A stretch of 6,171 bases of DNA from CAZYPU01 sp049642705. GTDB taxonomy: Bacteria; Omnitrophota; Gorgyraeia; JABMRN01; RBG-13-46-9. The position numbers and the translations under genes are program-made. The notes beneath the pieces are model-generated. The model saw only the letters and a list, made by a program, of their open reading frames with translations. It was not told the origin of the DNA and made no database searches. Location: positions 1 to 6,171 of the forward strand of contig JBARPB010000121.1 of NCBI GenBank assembly GCA_049642705.1, read 5' to 3'. Below, piece by piece: positions 5,436-6,171 of this stretch; within the stretch, counting starts at the first letter, position 1, and each line of letters opens with the position of its first letter.

Positions 5436-5512
5436 GTCCCTGTAGCTCAGTTGGATAGAGCATCTGCCTTCTAAGCAGAGGGTCGCGTGTTCGAATCACG
5501 CCAGGGACGCCA
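5436..5512 (+). tRNA. tRNA-Arg(TCT) with encoded CCA
   Basis: A complete cloverleaf: acceptor GTCCCTG/CAGGGAC, D-arm GCTC/GAGC, anticodon arm TCTGC-CTTCTAA-GCAGA with anticodon TCT at 5470-5472, and T-arm GCGTG-TTCGAAT-CACGC. The discriminator is G5509 and CCA is encoded at 5510-5512. It begins 8 nt after the HTH gene stop and probably shares its transcript. The last two bases of the CCA are already the first two bases of the following inverted repeat. Confidence 0.96.
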
Positions 5513-5576
5513 CACACAAAAATATAAAAACCTCTGTGTGGTTAACGATAGAGAGGTTTTTACATTTTTGTATGTG
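5511..5576 (+). terminator. 25-bp inverted repeat with terminator-like core after tRNA-Arg
   Basis: The arms 5511-5535 and 5552-5576 match at 23 of 25 positions around a 16-nt loop. The core AAAAACCTCT (5526-5535) / AGAGGTTTTT (5552-5561) is flanked by an A-tract on one side and a T-tract on the other, so it could terminate transcription in either direction. The two mismatches are A-C on the plus-strand RNA but G-U wobbles on the minus-strand RNA, so the fold is continuous only for minus-strand transcription. Confidence 0.7.
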
Positions 5577-5633
5577 GTGCTGAGCCCCGAATGAAGAAAC
5601 TTCTTTAGAAATTCTTCGGGGCGAAGTACCACA
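5573..5633 (+). repeat. Palindromic repeat copy 2 with outer stem, upstream of tRNA-His
   Basis: The 35-bp core at 5586-5620 (CCCGAATGAAG ... ATTCTTCGGG) is the second copy of the repeat found inside tRNA-Pro, differing at three positions. Here it is extended by GCCCCGAA/TTCGGGGC (5584-5591, 5615-5622) and an outer stem TGTGGT/ACCACA (5573-5578, 5628-5633). GCGAAGTAC occurs at 5621-5629 and again at 5639-5647. It lies between the tRNA-Arg terminator and tRNA-His. Confidence 0.8.
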
Positions 5634-5649
5634 CTTTTGCGAAGTACGT

Positions 5650-5724
5650 GGTGGCTATAGTGTAATGGCAGCACGAGAGACTGTGGTTCTCTTAGAGCGA
5701 GTTCAAATCTCGTTAGCCACCCCA
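5650..5724 (+). tRNA. tRNA-His(GTG) with G-1 and encoded CCA
   Basis: Acceptor GTGGCTA (5651-5657) pairs with TAGCCAC (5714-5720). The extra G at 5650 pairs with discriminator C5721, the histidine identity element, and CCA is encoded at 5722-5724. The D-arm is GTGT/GCAC with one G-U pair. The anticodon arm is AGAGA-CTGTGGT-TCTCT with anticodon GTG at 5683-5685. The variable loop is TAGA and the T-arm is GCGAG-TTCAAAT-CTCGT. The downstream palindrome starts inside its CCA. Confidence 0.96.
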
Positions 5725-5768
5725 CTTCTTCGCCCTCTCTAAGCAAAACAAGAGAGGGCGAAGAAGTG
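5723..5768 (+). repeat. Perfect 18-bp inverted repeat abutting the tRNA-His CCA
   Basis: CACTTCTTCGCCCTCTCT (5723-5740) pairs without mismatch with 5751-5768 around a 10-nt loop. No T-tract follows on either strand, so it is not a classic intrinsic terminator. The half-site GGCGAAGAAGTG at 5757-5768 is repeated directly at 5790-5801. A processing signal, a stabiliser or another palindromic element are possible. Confidence 0.8.
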
Positions 5769-5800
5769 CAAGCATAACCTAAACTTGTAGGCGAAGAAGT

Positions 5801-5848
5801 GTCCTGCGAAGCTCCCCCTTGTTTACTTGTAGGGGAGCGTAGCAGGGC
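5801..5848 (+). repeat. Hairpin with GCGAAGC/GCGTAGC internal loop upstream of the GIY-YIG gene
   Basis: GTCCTGC (5801-5807) pairs with GCAGGGC (5842-5848, one G-U), and GCTCCCC (5811-5817) pairs with GGGGAGC (5832-5838), separated by a GAA/GTA internal loop. ACTTGTAGG occurs at 5783-5791 and again in the loop at 5825-5833. The right arm contains the AGGG (5844-5847) that is the only ribosome-binding-site candidate for the gene at 5857, so folding could hide it. Confidence 0.7.
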
Positions 5849-5856
5849 AAATCATT

Positions 5857-6096
5857 ATGTACTACGTATATATTCTCCAAAGCCTTAAAGACAAAAGTTA
5901 TTACACAGGTCTCACCGCAGATGTGGAAGCTCGTCTCAAAAAGCATAATAATGGCTCGGTTGACTATACCTCTACAAAGCGTCCGTTTAAATTGATATGG
6001 TATTGCTGTTTTGAGGATAAAGTAAAAGCCCTGCAATTTGAAAAGTATCTTAAATCCGGCTCCGGATTCGCTCTTGCCAGAAAAAGGCTAGTATAG
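5857..6096 (+). CDS. Small GIY-YIG endonuclease-like protein (UPF0213/YhbQ type)
   Basis: This 79-residue single-domain GIY-YIG protein has the GIY strand as MYYVYIL (Y5), the YIG strand as SYYTGLT (Y16-T17-G18), catalytic-helix residues R26 and H30 in EARLKKHNNG, YTSTKRPFKLIWY at about 37-49, and the metal-binding E62 in LQFEKYLKSGSG. All core nuclease positions are therefore present. The family includes DNA-repair-like and mobile nucleases, and the small stand-alone form is common in Patescibacteria, Omnitrophota and Bacteroidota. No extra DNA-binding domain is attached. AGGG at 9 nt upstream is a weak ribosome binding site lying in the hairpin described above. The gene closes the tRNA island; the 75 bp after it hold nothing I can assign. 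Whether it cuts DNA at the repeats here is unknown. Confidence 0.9.
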   Translation: MYYVYILQSLKDKSYYTGLTADVEARLKKHNNGSVDYTSTKRPFKLIWYCCFEDKVKALQFEKYLKSGSGFALARKRLV

Positions 6097-6171
6097 CTCC
6101 AATTTTTCCCACGCCACGACCTGTTTAGAAAACCTCTCTGAATCTAGCCATTATAGCGCCAAAATCGGCCA

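Noticed and set aside
5471..5746. 91-codon minus-strand ORF
   Set aside because: It lies antisense to tRNA-Arg, the repeats and tRNA-His; the WRDSNTRPSA-like tail is a familiar translated-tRNA artefact.
4331..5848. CRISPR array or integron attC array
   Set aside because: The repeats are not regularly spaced, there are no uniform spacers, and no attC-like core sites, integrase or cas genes are present.
5779..6036. 85-codon minus-strand ORF
   Set aside because: It is a shadow of the GIY-YIG gene and its leader hairpin.
6150..6155. TATAAT on the minus strand near the right edge
   Set aside because: The following ATG opens only eight codons and any -35 would lie outside the window.

Overview
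The window is bacterial and looks like a fragment from an uncultivated lineage. The protein families are bacterial: undecaprenyl-diphosphatase, a receiver-only response regulator, a DUF523 protein and an MscS-type channel. The two small nuclease-like families on the right are ones I associate with Omnitrophota and Patescibacteria genomes. That placement is an impression from family content and is weak. The left 4.3 kb is compact and ordinary. The right 1.9 kb is an unusual tRNA island full of hairpins.

Left half. The 3' end of an unrecognised reading frame (up to 212) overlaps the start of a fold-type III PLP decarboxylase of the ornithine/lysine decarboxylase group (166-1335, + strand). Converging on it is a tight minus-strand operon read from about 4260 down to 1325: DUF523/TudS-like protein, CheY-like receiver, UppP, a ThiF/E1-like protein, and a short MscS-type channel that stops before the usual C-terminal domain. 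The first three genes overlap by 8 and 10 nt, and the uppP stop abuts the ribosome binding site of the fourth. The operon has an extended -10 promoter so close to the first ATG that its mRNA should be leaderless.

Right half. A near-consensus sigma70-type promoter (4303-4331, + strand) faces away from that operon. It leads into four back-to-back hairpins (4331-4516) with no ORF and then a tRNA-Pro(TGG). The tRNA-Pro is split in its T-loop by 173 nt. The insert is two hairpins joined with no linker, each bounded by TCCCG/CGGGA, and the loop of the second holds a complete second tRNA-Pro(TGG). The outer tRNA keeps every stem perfectly paired across the insert and ends in an encoded CCA; the inner one has no CCA. 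After it come an HTH protein with a possible homing-endonuclease-like domain (4783-5427), tRNA-Arg(TCT), a terminator-like hairpin, a second copy of the 35-bp palindrome seen in the tRNA insert, tRNA-His(GTG), more hairpins, and a GIY-YIG endonuclease-like gene (5857-6096).

How it fits together. The left half is housekeeping and stress/envelope physiology. The right half looks like a place where small palindromic elements and small nuclease-like genes accumulate in and around tRNA genes. The nested tRNA-Pro is the most remarkable object in the window.
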